From assembly GCA_021831565.1 (NCBI GenBank), contig JAKBMM010000007.1, positions 1-64,000 on the forward strand: a DNA stretch of 64,000 nt, in the 5' to 3' direction. Positions within the stretch are counted from its first letter, which is position 1, and each line of letters starts with the position of its first letter. The position numbers were made by a program, and so were the translations under genes. The DNA is from Planctomycetota bacterium. Lineage in GTDB: Bacteria > Planctomycetota > Phycisphaerae > WQYP01. Positions 1 through 10,960 of the stretch are shown here, piece by piece. Below the pieces are notes generated by a model. That model ran no database searches and was not told the DNA's origin. It saw nothing but the letters and a program-made list of their open reading frames with translations.

Positions 1-996
<996 letters not shown>

Positions 997-1529
997 AAAT
1001 GCTGTTTTTCCGGCTCTTGCGCCTTGCGGCGCTTTCGCCGGATATGTGCATATTTGAAGGTTCGCCTATTGGCAAGACCTATTGAATCAACCCCGTGTGA
1101 GCGGGATTCTTTCAACCCGTCGGACTCCGTTCCCCGGCTAAGGAAAACAGTACCCAACGGTACTTTCAGGTTTCTCAAAGTGACTTGGCTCTTGCCCCGG
1201 ACGAAGGGAGTCCGTCCGAGGCAGAACTAATCGACTAACACACGAGAGATGCCTGATTGATGCGCCTGTTGCGGCGCCTCACTTCATGACGCAGGCCGGG
1301 ACCGCTTACGCCCTCTTGCGAGAGCCATTGTGTGCTTGCGGCCAACAGCCTGCCACATCCTCGTGGCGTCCTAACCATGTTTACTTGTCAAAGAGCAAAG
1401 TATTCTACCCGGCTTTACCGGCTCTTCCCGTTCTTATTCGGAATACCGGCCCCAGCCGTCGCCATCACCACGGTATCTTCTTCGGAAGCCAGGTGCTGCG
1501 CCCCGGGAGATAATAGTCCCCAACCGGGA
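997..1529 (-). other. 16S rRNA operon leader (about 530 nt, non-coding)
   Basis: This stretch lies between the inferred rrn transcription start (near 1529) and the mature 16S 5' end. It holds no convincing gene. It contains a boxA antitermination site (listed separately) and short inverted repeats such as CGGACGAAGG..GTCCGTCCG near 1197-1222 and GCGCC..GGCGC near 1261-1278, which could be processing stems. The small ORFs called here on both strands have no recognisable products. Its role as a transcribed leader is inferred from the promoter and boxA positions. Confidence 0.7.
1385..1397 (-). promoter_or_regulatory. boxA rRNA antitermination element
   Basis: On the minus strand the sequence reads TGCTCTTTGACAA, nearly identical to the canonical rrn boxA (TGCTCTTTAACAA). 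It lies about 130 nt downstream of the inferred rrn start and about 390 nt before 16S. In known systems boxA in nascent rRNA is bound by NusB-S10 and makes the operon resistant to Rho. The position and match make this a confident call. Confidence 0.8.
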
Positions 1530-1535
1530 CATTGC

Positions 1536-1587
1536 ATGATAGCGAGTATTTAGTTTTTGTCAAGCGCGCCGACTGAAAAAATTTTTC
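1536..1587 (-). promoter_or_regulatory. rRNA operon promoter with UP-like element
   Basis: On the minus strand: -35 TTGACA (1563-1558), a 16-nt spacer, and -10 TATCAT (1541-1536). An A/T-rich tract (GAAAAATTTTTTCAG, about 1573-1587) sits just upstream of the -35, as an rrn UP element would. Start expected near 1529. This is the only promoter in the window with a perfect -35, a good -10 and an UP-like tract, as expected for rRNA. Confidence 0.8.
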
Positions 1588-1744
1588 GCCGCCTTAGGCG
1601 CGTTGCCTTTCAGCCCTGGCGACCCGTGCCCGACCAACTGAAAGAACATTGCCATAAACGATCCCGGCGGACCAGCCCAGGCAACATCCTTATATATAGC
1701 CGGCCGCCGGATTAAAAGCAAGTGAGAAAAAACAGAATGGGCCA

Positions 1745-1773
1745 TTGCAATGGCGAAAGGGTCGGCATAACAT
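1745..1773 (+). promoter_or_regulatory. Possible promoter for trigger factor gene
   Basis: TTGCAA at 1745-1750 and TAACAT at 1768-1773 are separated by 17 nt, each matching four of six consensus bases. This would give a leader of about 105 nt before the tig start. The rest of 1588-1884 shows no gene; a TATATATA run near 1690 is an alternative -10 without a good -35. Weak call. Confidence 0.35.
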
Positions 1774-1884
1774 TCATAAAATCAATCTCCCGGATGAACC
1801 GGTCCGAGAGAAGCCCGGGGCGTACGTCGCGAGTTACCGGTATTCCTGCGCCAGGCGTTGGTCGCGATTTATTGGAGCCATATC

Positions 1885-3399
1885 ATGACTCAAATGAACC
1901 CACAACAAGACGTTTCCAGCCAGGCGCTGGAGCAACCACCCACGGCGGTGGTACCGGCGGATGAAGCCTCTGAAAAAGATGCGAAATCCGATACCGAAGT
2001 CGCCGTGACTCTTGAAACTCTCAATTCAGTGAGCAAGCGGCTTACCATCCGCATCCCGGAAGAGAAAATCCGCCGGCAATATGCGGCTGTTCTCAAACGG
2101 GCGCAGAACGAGACGACGATACCGGGCTTCCGCCGCGGACGTGTGCCGCCCCGCCTGCTGGAAAAGAGGCTCGGCGTGGCTCTGCGCGAGGATGTCCGGA
2201 ACCGGCTGGTATCGGAAGCCATCGAAAACGCGGTCAAAGAGCACGCCCTCAAACCGGTAGGTGAACCGCGGACGGATCCGCCGAAGATTGAACTGCCCGA
2301 TCACGGACCGCTGGATTTTGCGGTCGAGATGGAGGTGGCGCCGGAGTTTCCACTGCCCGACCTGACCCAGTTTGAAATCACCAAGCCGCTTCTTGAGGCC
2401 ACGAACGAGCGCTTCGAGTTGGCGCTGGAACACCTGCGCCGCAATCTGGGCCATTGGGAGGATTCTCCCTCTCCAGCGGCGAACGACGATCGTGTAGTCG
2501 CCGACATGCGGATCACCGGCGAAGACGGCGCTCTGCTGGGAACGCACAACAATGTGATTCTGCCGGTGCAAGCCGGAACCATCGCCGGGATTCGTTTTGA
2601 CGACCTGGCCGAACGCTTGAACGGCGCCCGGCCCGGGGCGGAAATCCAACTGGCGGGAACCGTTCCGAACGATCACATCCAGGAAAATATCCGCGGTCGC
2701 AAGCTCGCCATCGCGCTGACCATCAAGCAGGTGCAACGGCTTAAGGTGCCGGAACTCAATGACGAAATGGCGCGGGAAAATGGTTTTGACTCATTGGAAG
2801 ATATGCATAACTCTATGCGCCAGGCGCTGCAGGAACGACTTGCCGCGCAGATTGCGCAGATTATGCGCGATCAGATGAGCAACCAGTTGCTGGAAAAAAT
2901 TCCCCTGCAGGTGCCGCCCCTGCTGGCCAGCCGGTTGGTCCAGTTTATCGTCCGCCGGCGCGCGGCCGCGCTGGTGCAGCGCGGCGTGCCGCCCGCCGAA
3001 GTGCACAAGCGAATCCAGAATATTGCCGATATGTCTATTTCTGAAGCGCTGCTCGAGCTGACGATGTTTTTCATTCTCTCCCGGCTGGCGGAGCAATTCG
3101 ATATTGACGTCGGAGAGGACGAGATCCATGCGGAGGTCGCCTCGCTGGCCGCGGTCAATGGCCAAAGGCCCGAGAAGCTGCGGCAGGAACTGCTCGAACA
3201 CGGGCAGTTGGAAACACTTGCTATTCAGATTCGCGACCGCAAGGTTCTGGATCGCCTCGTTTCGCAAAGCAAGGTGAGGGAAGTGGATGAAGAACAATGG
3301 ACGCGGGAGGTCAAAGAGCGACGGGAAAAGGCGCAATCCGCCGCGGAGACGGCGAGCTCGGCGCCGGATTCGCCGGCATCGGACCCGAATGCGACATAA
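1885..3399 (+). CDS. tig: Trigger factor (ribosome-associated chaperone)
   Basis: Trigger factor binds the ribosome exit tunnel and holds nascent chains. The ribosome-docking signature GFRRGRVP lies in the N-terminal domain, preceded by the usual 'VTLETLNSVSKRLTIRIP' start of that domain. A long helical C-terminal substrate-binding region follows. The protein is 504 aa from the chosen ATG, longer than the usual ~430-450. The excess is an N-terminal ~35-aa acidic/Gln-rich tail and a C-terminal Ala/Ser/Pro tail. The track's TTG start at 1858 was rejected because the ATG at 1885 has GGAG seven bases upstream. The gene is divergent from the rrn promoter. The middle PPIase-like domain is only weakly recognisable by eye. 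Confidence 0.92.
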   Translation: MTQMNPQQDVSSQALEQPPTAVVPADEASEKDAKSDTEVAVTLETLNSVSKRLTIRIPEEKIRRQYAAVLKRAQNETTIPGFRRGRVPPRLLEKRLGVALREDVRNRLVSEAIENAVKEHALKPVGEPRTDPPKIELPDHGPLDFAVEMEVAPEFPLPDLTQFEITKPLLEATNERFELALEHLRRNLGHWEDSPSPAANDDRVVADMRITGEDGALLGTHNNVILPVQAGTIAGIRFDDLAERLNGARPGAEIQLAGTVPNDHIQENIRGRKLAIALTIKQVQRLKVPELNDEMARENGFDSLEDMHNSMRQALQERLAAQIAQIMRDQMSNQLLEKIPLQVPPLLASRLVQFIVRRRAAALVQRGVPPAEVHKRIQNIADMSISEALLELTMFFILSRLAEQFDIDVGEDEIHAEVASLAAVNGQRPEKLRQELLEHGQLETLAIQIRDRKVLDRLVSQSKVREVDEEQWTREVKERREKAQSAAETASSAPDSPASDPNAT

Positions 3400-3610
3400 T
3401 CGCCGACTTTCAAACCCGATAGTCCTCGGGCGAAGATCATGGAGCTTGGGCGGCATGGCAATTTTTTCGGCCGGCCTGCCGGTAGGCAGCTAGCCACCGA
3501 AGAAGCCGAGCGGTGCACGGCAGGTCGTATTTGGCGGTAACCTTTCTGTTGCCGGTTCTCCACGGCTGCTTCTGAAAAAATTGCCGGACCGGGCCTGGAA
3601 GTAGGCGAAT

Positions 3611-4129
3611 ATGGCGATGGCGGTGCGGTGTCACCACTGCAGTAGCGTGCTTGACCTGGATGATGGCTTCCGCGGCGGAGTATGCCGGTGCCACAAATGC
3701 GGCACATTGCTTCGTGTTCCCGGAGACCCCGATAGCCTTCGGGATTCACCGGTTCGTAAGAAACGCCCCGCAGAGCCGGGCGCCGCGGAACCTAACGTTT
3801 CTCGTCCCCGATCGTCGGTTGAAGTTCCTGGTCTGTCCCGCAAGACATTGAGCGCCGACTCGTCGCAATCGTCCCGATCTGCGGAAACTCCCCGCGGCAG
3901 TCCTCAGAGCGGTCGGGACTTATCCTCCCGTGCCCGCCCATCGGCGCCGCCGAAATCTCCAATTATCTCCGGCTCCACCCGCGGCGAACTCCCGCGGCCC
4001 ACCGTCGGTGATGGCGCCAGAACCGCCAAAATGAACAAGATACTCGTCTGGATTTTTATCGCTGTGGCGGCACTCTTGATCCTTGTGGTGGGTCTTATTA
4101 TTTTCGCCGCATTCGCCCACCGCCCGTAA
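3611..4129 (+). CDS. Zinc-ribbon protein with C-terminal membrane anchor
   Basis: 172 aa. The N-terminus carries two CxxC-type knuckles (CHHC near residues 8-11 and CRCHKC near 26-31), a plausible zinc ribbon of the kind that starts with a short 'VRCHHCSSVL' strand. A ~90-residue low-complexity Ser/Pro/Arg linker follows, and then a single C-terminal transmembrane helix (about 145-168) with few residues beyond it. Tail-anchored zinc-ribbon proteins of this layout are frequent in planctomycetes; their function is generally unknown. It follows tig by ~210 nt on the same strand, and that gap holds no gene. No specific function is proposed. Confidence 0.75.
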   Translation: MAMAVRCHHCSSVLDLDDGFRGGVCRCHKCGTLLRVPGDPDSLRDSPVRKKRPAEPGAAEPNVSRPRSSVEVPGLSRKTLSADSSQSSRSAETPRGSPQSGRDLSSRARPSAPPKSPIISGSTRGELPRPTVGDGARTAKMNKILVWIFIAVAALLILVVGLIIFAAFAHRP

Positions 4130-4273
4130 CACCGCGCCCGGCACGCCGCGATTCGGGAATATATCCTAACGAATTGCTATCCGACCATACCGACAACCAT
4201 CAGGACCGATCTTCCACCCGCCAACCATGGGCCGCAAGATGGACCGGGACCAACGAAAACGGCGGCGGGGGAA

Positions 4274-4972
4274 TCAGAATGTCGCCAGGAGTGTGATGAA
4301 AATGAACAGCCACACAATATCGAGAAAGTGCCAGTATATCGCGCAGTAACGCACCCCCGGGTAGTAATTTCGGTGATAGGCGCCGCGAAACGCTTTGATG
4401 TTTACGACGCTCAGCGGAATCAGGCCGCCGATCACGTGCAGCGCGTGCAGTATGGTAAAGGTATAAAACAGCACCAGCAGATCGTTACGCTCAACCACGG
4501 GTGCGTTAACCCGCCGCAGACCGCCCACGCGAGAAAGCCGGGGATATCGAAGCGCGGCCAGAGCATGTTCGGCGCGTCCCAGCGCGCCGTAGAGCGTAAG
4601 CCAGTTGAAAAACTGGATCACAAGAAAGGCCAGCCCCAGCGCCAACGTGAGAACCAGAGCCGTTTGAAGCTGCCGCTGGCGATCCTTGCGCACAGCATGT
4701 ATGGCGAAATGAATCGCAACACTGCTGGCCAGGAGAACGAAAGTGCTCAGCCAGAGGCCGGGCGGCAAATGAACCGAGACCGGGATGGGAAAACCGCTGC
4801 GGAAAACCAGGTAACCAACCAGACTGGCGCCAAAAAGCATGGATAGAGAGAGCACCAGCAGCGAAATGCCCAGCGTACCGGCGCCGGCGATATAAACAGA
4901 CCGGGGACGCCCGACGGATATGTTCCGGGCGGCGTCACCGGAGGATGCGGGGGGATCGGCGGGTGGAATCAT
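4274..4972 (-). CDS. Second cytochrome c oxidase subunit III-like protein
   Basis: Haem-copper oxidase subunit III family membrane protein, about 232 aa. It has the family's 'PPGLWLSTFVLLASS' helix, a later 'LHALHVIGG' helix and the terminal 'YWHFLDIVWLFIF' helix, where a family His and Asp-Trp pattern is conserved. It is the last gene of the respiratory operon and the second subunit III homologue in it (see 6076-6951). Start chosen at the internal ATG (MIPPADPP); the longer track start at 5026 would overlap the first base of the divergent gene and has no ribosome site. The SD is weak (GAGAAAA). The 215 nt between the subunit IV gene and this one is mostly occupied by the opposing nucleotidyltransferase gene plus a short gap. 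Confidence 0.85.
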   Translation of the reverse strand: MIPPADPPASSGDAARNISVGRPRSVYIAGAGTLGISLLVLSLSMLFGASLVGYLVFRSGFPIPVSVHLPPGLWLSTFVLLASSVAIHFAIHAVRKDRQRQLQTALVLTLALGLAFLVIQFFNWLTLYGALGRAEHALAALRYPRLSRVGGLRRVNAPVVERNDLLVLFYTFTILHALHVIGGLIPLSVVNIKAFRGAYHRNYYPGVRYCAIYWHFLDIVWLFIFITLLATF

Positions 4973-5025
4973 TTTTCTCGGTTTCGTCAAACTACAGTCA
5001 TGGATTATAATCATTAAATGGTGCA

Positions 5026-5625
5026 ATGATGACCGTGATCACGGGGCCGTTTTCGCCGCAACGGATGGTTCATGCCGTGGAAAAAGTCCGCCAGCGTCTG
5101 TTCCGTACCGCCGCCGCGCTCCAGGCCGCCAATGTTCCTTACGCCATCGTCGGCGGCAACGCCGTGGCCCTGTGGGTTTCCCGCGTTGATGAATCCGCCG
5201 TGCGCAATACCCAAGATGTCGATGTTCTGGTCCGCCGGGAGGATTTCCCGGCCGCCACCGCCGCTCTGGAAGCCGCTGGATTCATTCACCGCCACATTGC
5301 CGGAATCGATATATTTCTCGACGGTACTGATGCCCGGCCGCACGATGCCGTGCATATTATTTTCGCCAATGAAAAAATGCGCCCCGACGAACCCCTGGCA
5401 AATCCCGACGTCACGGAATCCGAAGAAAGTCCGGGCGCCCCCGGGTACCGCGTATTATCCCTGGAGGCCCTGGTGCGCATCAAGCTGACCGCTTTCCGCG
5501 ACAAAGATCGCACGCACTTGCGCGACTTGATCCACAACGGCCTGCTCGACGACGGGTGGCTTACCAAACTTCATCCGGTGCTGTCCGAGCGCCTCGGCCA
5601 TTTGCTCAATACGCCTGAAGGCTAA
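5026..5625 (+). CDS. Nucleotidyltransferase-fold protein inserted in the oxidase operon
   Basis: 199 aa. 'YAIVGGNAVALW' (near 39-50) and 'TQDVDVLV' (near 62-69) match the GG...A and D-x-D metal-binding pattern of stand-alone nucleotidyltransferase-like proteins (AbiEii/MNT-like superfamily). A C-terminal 'ALVRIKLTAFRDKDRTHLRDLI' type helix is also typical of this group. The substrate is unknown. It lies on the plus strand between two minus-strand oxidase genes, so transcription through the operon is antisense to it. No HEPN or AbiEi-type partner is adjacent, so a toxin-antitoxin role is not supported. The ribosome site is weak. The 5' end is nearly back-to-back with the subunit III-like gene. 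Confidence 0.75.
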   Translation: MMTVITGPFSPQRMVHAVEKVRQRLFRTAAALQAANVPYAIVGGNAVALWVSRVDESAVRNTQDVDVLVRREDFPAATAALEAAGFIHRHIAGIDIFLDGTDARPHDAVHIIFANEKMRPDEPLANPDVTESEESPGAPGYRVLSLEALVRIKLTAFRDKDRTHLRDLIHNGLLDDGWLTKLHPVLSERLGHLLNTPEG

Positions 5626-5639
5626 AATCCGCTCCCGTA

Positions 5640-6059
5640 TTATTGCGGCGCGGGCGGGGGTCGCGCCGGCGCGTGGGAAACTTCGTGTTGGAGCGCTTTG
5701 ACCATCCCAGGCGCTTCGCCGGGAATGAATTGTGAACGATACGCCATCGTGTCGGTGAGGGAAAAACTTATGAACAAGGTGATAAAAAGCAGCGTCAGCA
5801 GCAGCACCGCCACGTTGAACAGATGATCATAGCGTAAATGCATGAAATACATGGCGGAAACAACGGCCATGGCCGAAGCGATCGCCAAAGCCACCGGCAC
5901 ATCGGCTTGGCCAAGGCTCACACCGCCGAGAAAGGCGTTGAGCAGCGCCATGAGACACAGGAACACCCAGACACCCAAGAGCATTCGGACTGACATTATG
6001 TGCGAACGCGCCGGCGCCAGGGGGGGCGTGGACTGGTTGGAGGAAGCGTCATGATTCAA
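5640..6059 (-). CDS. Cytochrome c oxidase subunit IV (prokaryotic type)
   Basis: 139 aa with three predicted transmembrane helices, including 'AVVSAMYFMHLRYDH', the hallmark of the CyoD/CtaF-type subunit IV family. It is a small accessory subunit thought to stabilise the haem-copper oxidase in the membrane. Start is TTG at 6059, eight bases after GGAG; no better start lies near. The gene follows subunit III by 16 nt, so it is translated from the same transcript. The C-terminus is a soluble Pro/Ala-rich tail. Confidence 0.85.
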   Translation of the reverse strand: MNHDASSNQSTPPLAPARSHIMSVRMLLGVWVFLCLMALLNAFLGGVSLGQADVPVALAIASAMAVVSAMYFMHLRYDHLFNVAVLLLTLLFITLFISFSLTDTMAYRSQFIPGEAPGMVKALQHEVSHAPARPPPAPQ

Positions 6060-6075
6060 GGTTTATTCTCCGCAA

Positions 6076-6951
6076 TCAATGGATCAGATATAGCAGGGGA
6101 AACAGAAACATCCAGATCATGTCCACCAGCCCCCAGTACATGCCGATCAGATCAACGGGGGTGTAATACCCCGGACCGAAATCGCCGCGTATGGCGCGAA
6201 TCAACAGCCAAGTGATGAGAATAACACCCACCAACACGTGCAAGCTGTGCAGACCGGTCATAAGGTAGTAAATGCTGAAAAACAATTGTACGTTCGCCGG
6301 CTGGCCATACGGAGAGGCGATCGCCACGATCTTTTCTTGAGGCGCGGCTCCGGAGGGTCCCGGCGACGCCGGCGCGATGTCGGAATGCGAAACGATGAAC
6401 CCCACTTTGCCTAGTTGATCCAGACGTGTCCATCCAGGAGATTCAGCGGGTTTTGCTCTAACTTTCGGTGGCATCATGCTCAAAATAGGAGTCAGCGGCT
6501 TTCCGTGCGGGCCGCGCGTAGGGTTGTAGTCCAAACCCCAGAGCAGTTTTTGCCGGTAATTGGTGAAGTATTCATAGCCGTGGAGTCCTAAAAATCCCAG
6601 TCCTCCGCATATAGTCAAAAAAAGGCAGATGGCCAGACCTATTTTTTTTCCGGTCTGGGCGAAACGAACCGCCAGCGCCATGGTCAAGCCGCTGGTAAGA
6701 AGAATCAGGGTGTTCGCCAAGCCGGAAGGCATGTCGAGATATTGGCTGGCATAGCGGAACACTTCCGGGTGCAAAGCGCGATAGACGGCATAAGCGCAAA
6801 ACAGGCCGCTGAATAAAAGCAATTCCGTGGTCAGAAACAGCCACATGCCGAGTTTTCCGGCGTCAAATTGCTGCTGGGGCGTATCAAAATGATGGGCCAG
6901 ATGCTCACAACCCTGATTTTGCCTCTCGCCGACGGAAGCTGCTTCGCTCAT
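6076..6951 (-). CDS. ctaE: Cytochrome c oxidase subunit III
   Basis: Subunit III of the haem-copper oxidase, about 291 aa. Family segments seen: 'KLGMWLFLTTELLLFSGLF' helix near the start, 'LTSGLTMALAV', 'HGYEYF', and the closing 'YYTPVDLIGMYWGLVDMIWMFLFPLLY'. A ~70-residue hydrophilic insertion (about 150-210, after 'WGLDYNPTRG') sits between helices; subunit III proteins normally have a short loop there. ATG at 6951 chosen over the track's GTG two codons earlier. Located directly after subunit I in the operon. Confidence 0.93.
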   Translation of the reverse strand: MSEAASVGERQNQGCEHLAHHFDTPQQQFDAGKLGMWLFLTTELLLFSGLFCAYAVYRALHPEVFRYASQYLDMPSGLANTLILLTSGLTMALAVRFAQTGKKIGLAICLFLTICGGLGFLGLHGYEYFTNYRQKLLWGLDYNPTRGPHGKPLTPILSMMPPKVRAKPAESPGWTRLDQLGKVGFIVSHSDIAPASPGPSGAAPQEKIVAIASPYGQPANVQLFFSIYYLMTGLHSLHVLVGVILITWLLIRAIRGDFGPGYYTPVDLIGMYWGLVDMIWMFLFPLLYLIH

Positions 6952-7037
6952 AAACACTCACTTGTTGTAGAAACGGGCCGCCAGCGGCCCACCCAACAAA
7001 ATATTTCCGGCTCAAATCCATCCGCCCCGGCGCCGGA

Positions 7038-8795
<1,758 letters not shown>

Positions 8796-8862
8796 GATGA
8801 TCCTACTCCGAAAAAACGCCCATCGGGGGCTGATTCATCCTCCCCGGGCGGCGCACCCGCCG

Positions 8863-9933
8863 TCATTTCGCGGGCTTGTTCGGCACGGGCGGCCGGGTGG
8901 CCTTGCCGCTCCGGTTACTCAGTGTGTTTATGTACCAGATCAGGGCGTTGAGCTTCCGCTCTTTGGGGTGCGCGGCTCCGGCCAGATCGCTGTAATGGCT
9001 GGGCATGATGTTTGGATAGCCCGCGACCATTTTTCTGCCCGGATACAAAATCGCCTGTTTCAAATAAGCATAGTCAGCCGTTACAACCTGACCGTCGGCC
9101 AGAGTAACTTTTGATCCAGCCAGATTTTTCCATGTCGGTCCCTCGCCTTTGGAACCATTAACGCTATGGCAGCCTTCGCAGCCGAAGGTCACATAAAGTT
9201 TTTCCCCAACTTCGGCCATCGGCACGGGTTTGCCGTTGTGGCGCCATATATCGGCCGCCGCCGCGACGCTCTTGTTGAACTCGAGCGCCGGTTCCACAAT
9301 CACCGGCGCCAGCATGGACGAATGACCGGATCCGCAATATTCCGCGCACTGGAGCATGTATCGTCCCGCGCGCGTCGGCTTGACCCACAGAGTGATGACG
9401 CGTCCGGGAACAACGTCTTTCTGGATACTCAACTGGGGAATCCAGAAGCCGTGCAGCACATCCCGAGACGTCATGGAAAGCTTCACCGGTTTATTCAATG
9501 GAAGATAGAGCTTGTTGGTGACGGCTCCGTTGGGATAGACGAATGTCCAACTCCATTTTTGGGCATGAACGGCGATGTTGTAAGCGCCGGCGGGTGGTGT
9601 GTTCATGTTCATGTAGTATTTAAATCCCAACGCGAAAATCACCATGACGATAATCAACGGAATGACCGTCCAGGTAATCTCCAGTGGCATATTGTGATTG
9701 GGAGCGGGATCAGGTTCCCGCCGACCGGGCCGGCGGCGGTAGTGAATGGCGAAATAGAGGGTTAACACCGTAATAAGAACGGTGAAGAAAACTGCTATCC
9801 CGAAAAACAGGTCCCACAGGAACTGCACCTGCGGACTGAAGGACGAAGCTCCGTGCGGCAGCCAGAGAGCGGCGAGCAGGCCCTGCGGCATCCCGCGGGC
9901 GAAAACGTCAGGCATGTAGGCAAGGGGATTCAA
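8863..9933 (-). CDS. ctaC: Cytochrome c oxidase subunit II with fused cytochrome c (caa3 type)
   Basis: About 356 aa. Two N-terminal helices, then a cupredoxin domain with the CuA motif CAEYCGSGHSSM (about 221-232), then a fused class I cytochrome c with CEGCH (about 265-269) and a likely Met ligand in 'IMPSHYSDL'. The fused cytochrome makes this a caa3-type subunit II. The start is taken as TTG at 9933, because GGGGAG lies six bases upstream and the codon overlaps the SCO stop (TTGA), suggesting translational coupling. The track's longer TTG start at 9978 lacks a ribosome site. The last ~25 residues are almost identical to the end of the cytochrome gene at 10961. Confidence 0.93.
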   Translation of the reverse strand: MNPLAYMPDVFARGMPQGLLAALWLPHGASSFSPQVQFLWDLFFGIAVFFTVLITVLTLYFAIHYRRRPGRREPDPAPNHNMPLEITWTVIPLIIVMVIFALGFKYYMNMNTPPAGAYNIAVHAQKWSWTFVYPNGAVTNKLYLPLNKPVKLSMTSRDVLHGFWIPQLSIQKDVVPGRVITLWVKPTRAGRYMLQCAEYCGSGHSSMLAPVIVEPALEFNKSVAAAADIWRHNGKPVPMAEVGEKLYVTFGCEGCHSVNGSKGEGPTWKNLAGSKVTLADGQVVTADYAYLKQAILYPGRKMVAGYPNIMPSHYSDLAGAAHPKERKLNALIWYINTLSNRSGKATRPPVPNKPAK

Positions 9934-10889
9934 GAGGTTCTCCCCGTTGTAGATTTCCCGCGATGTTTGTATTCCCAATAAAACAGCGCCGCGAACATCG
10001 CGGAGAGTCCCAGCACCACGGCCACGCCCAACAACGTCATGACGCGAAGCACCACCGGTGTGTACTGGCCGGTATTTGGATCAAACTGGCAGCACAGCAG
10101 CAAAATTTGATCGAAGACATTGCTGATGCGGTTATCGCCGGCCTGAATCAGGCAAAGCTTAAGCGTGTTCGGATTGTACTTGATGCCGAAGAGGTATTTG
10201 GAAATCCGGCCGCTTGGTGTGCAGATATAAATCGCCGCCGCGTGGTTATACCGATGCAGCGCGGGGTAAAACACATAATGGAAACCGACGGCGGCGGTCA
10301 AAGCCGAGATCGCCGATTCATTCCCGGTTAGAAAATGCCAGTGCGCCCGGGCTCCGGCCTTGTCGCGGCACATGGCGACGTAACTCGCTTTTTTGGCGCG
10401 CGCCGCGGCAGGCGTGTCCGTCGGATCAAAGCTTACGGTAAGCACGTCATAATCCGTACCGATTCGGGCGTTCATGCGGTTGAGCGCATGAACTATTCCG
10501 TTGAGAACATAATTGCACACGCCGGGGCAGCGGAAATAGACGAAATTGAGAATAACCGGCCGGCTTTTGTGAAAATAATCACCCAGGTGGACGAGTTTGC
10601 CGGCACTGTTATGAAATGCCAGGTTCAGCGGCAACCGGGCGCCGGGAGCGGGTGTAATTCCCGCATTTTTTCTTTGGCGCGCGTGTTGGGCGGCGTCTTG
10701 AAGGGTTGCAAATGCACCGGCGCGTACGACTCCGGCGCACGGAATAATTCCCAGAAGCAGAACAACCGCAGTCATGTGAAACCGCCGCTGGCGTCGGCTG
10801 GTAATGAACGCCGGCGGGAACGTCCGCGCCACAAAACGCCGGGCGATCCTAAGATCACAGACCCATCTTGTGAATCGATCCGAAGTCAT
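9930..10889 (-). CDS. SCO1/SenC-type copper chaperone for oxidase assembly
   Basis: 319 aa. Thioredoxin-fold SCO protein with the copper motif CPGVC (about 145-149) and the third ligand His in 'HRYNHAAAIYI'. SCO proteins deliver copper to the CuA site of subunit II, encoded immediately downstream. An N-terminal hydrophobic segment (signal or anchor) and, unusually, a second C-terminal transmembrane helix (about 280-305) are present; such C-terminal anchors are seen in ACIII-linked SCO proteins. ATG start has AGGA six bases upstream. Its stop overlaps the TTG start of subunit II. Confidence 0.9.
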   Translation of the reverse strand: MTSDRFTRWVCDLRIARRFVARTFPPAFITSRRQRRFHMTAVVLLLGIIPCAGVVRAGAFATLQDAAQHARQRKNAGITPAPGARLPLNLAFHNSAGKLVHLGDYFHKSRPVILNFVYFRCPGVCNYVLNGIVHALNRMNARIGTDYDVLTVSFDPTDTPAAARAKKASYVAMCRDKAGARAHWHFLTGNESAISALTAAVGFHYVFYPALHRYNHAAAIYICTPSGRISKYLFGIKYNPNTLKLCLIQAGDNRISNVFDQILLLCCQFDPNTGQYTPVVLRVMTLLGVAVVLGLSAMFAALFYWEYKHRGKSTTGRTS

Positions 10890-10960
10890 TCTTCATCCTG
10901 CCCGCGATCCTATTGACCGCCTCCCGTTCATTCTCGGCGCGCCGGGACAACGCCCGGGAA

